64,000 nucleotides of DNA from Tubiluchus corallicola (lineage: Eukaryota > Priapulida > Priapulimorpha > Priapulimorphida > Tubiluchidae): the NCBI GenBank assembly GCA_030141605.1, contig JAQGDQ010000985.1, positions 1-64,000 on the forward strand, in the 5' to 3' direction. Below, one piece after another: positions 63,605-64,000 of this stretch. A program made the translations under genes and the position numbers. Positions within the stretch are counted from its first letter, which is position 1, and every line of letters begins with the position of its first letter. Below the pieces are notes generated by a model that did not search any database, was not told where the DNA came from, and saw nothing but the letters and a program-made list of their open reading frames with translations.

Positions 63605-63800
63605 AAGATGCCATTATTAACGCCCAAGCGCGTATGCAATCCCGTAGTAGTTGTGAAAGGTTCTATGCATTGCGCCAGGAGTCGCTGGACAAAGTACCAG
63701 AAAGATGCCATTATTAACGCCCAAGCGCGTATGCAATCCCGTAGTAGTTGTGAAAGGTTCTATGTATTGCGCCAGGAGTCTCTGGACAAGTGCTATGCAC
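63605..63800. repeat. About 100-bp tandem duplication specific to the right arm
   Basis: GATGCCATTATTAACGCCCA through CAGGAGTC occurs twice in a row. The left arm (39180-39260) has one copy. Confidence 0.9.
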
Positions 63801-64000
63801 CCGTCCGTCAAAGTCTTCCTAGTCGAGTAAAATAAACCATTTCCTATATACAAAGTTGCGCATAAATCTGGTGTAAAGTATGTGCCTTATAGACATACTG
63901 CTTTTTATACAGAGCAAAGAGTACATTAACATTCATTTAAGAAAAATGTTTAGTTTTAGCTTTAGTCAGCGCTTCTTCTAAACGCTGTATAGAATGGGTG

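Overview
The window is animal nuclear DNA, AT-rich and intron-rich. Introns have GT-AG borders, with one GC-AG exception. It holds two adhesion-type GPCR genes, a cytosolic sulfotransferase gene, a BEL/Pao retrotransposon relic, 5S-rRNA-derived SINEs and many MITEs, LINE relics and minisatellites. This gene and repeat mix suggests a marine invertebrate such as a sponge, cnidarian or tunicate. The sequence alone does not fix the phylum.

Layout. (1) 345-9045 (+): 3' part of adhesion GPCR 'A', from TM2 to the cytoplasmic tail in nine exons; its extracellular part lies upstream of the window. (2) 9.05-20.5 kb: repeat-rich, with a 5S-derived SINE, a broken BEL/Pao element on the minus strand that itself carries a hAT-like MITE, and a LINE relic. 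(3) 20496-26905 (+): a complete seven-exon cytosolic sulfotransferase. One intron carries a 16-copy 54-bp minisatellite, and a second 5S-SINE (minus strand) lies in the last intron. (4) 26.9-34.26 kb: intergenic, with MITEs, a foldback element, LINE relics and one possible terminal exon. (5) 34269 to about 56947 (+): adhesion GPCR 'B', with a signal peptide, 20 EGF-like domains in one exon, two Ig-like domains, a hormone-receptor-type Cys/Trp module, a GAIN-like region, a degenerate GPS and TM1-TM4. (6) 56919-64000: an inverted copy of about 38936-46191, carrying five minus-strand exons of the receptor (Ig and hormone-receptor module).

The main observation is that the inverted duplication begins inside receptor B's TM5 exon, a few bases after the conserved Cys-Trp of extracellular loop 2. 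Receptor B therefore loses TM5-TM7 and reaches a stop 12 codons after TM4. The inverted copy lacks everything after the hormone-receptor module. The arms are almost identical near the junction and about 5% different in the Ig exons, where most differences change amino acids. This is either a genuine gene-breaking rearrangement or a haplotype misjoin in the assembly, and reads across 56919 would decide.

Receptors A and B have the same exon phases in the 7TM region and near-identical exon lengths, so they are tandem paralogues with the sulfotransferase between them. I see no operon-like link among the three genes. All splice sites were assigned by eye from consensus, reading phase and protein family motifs.
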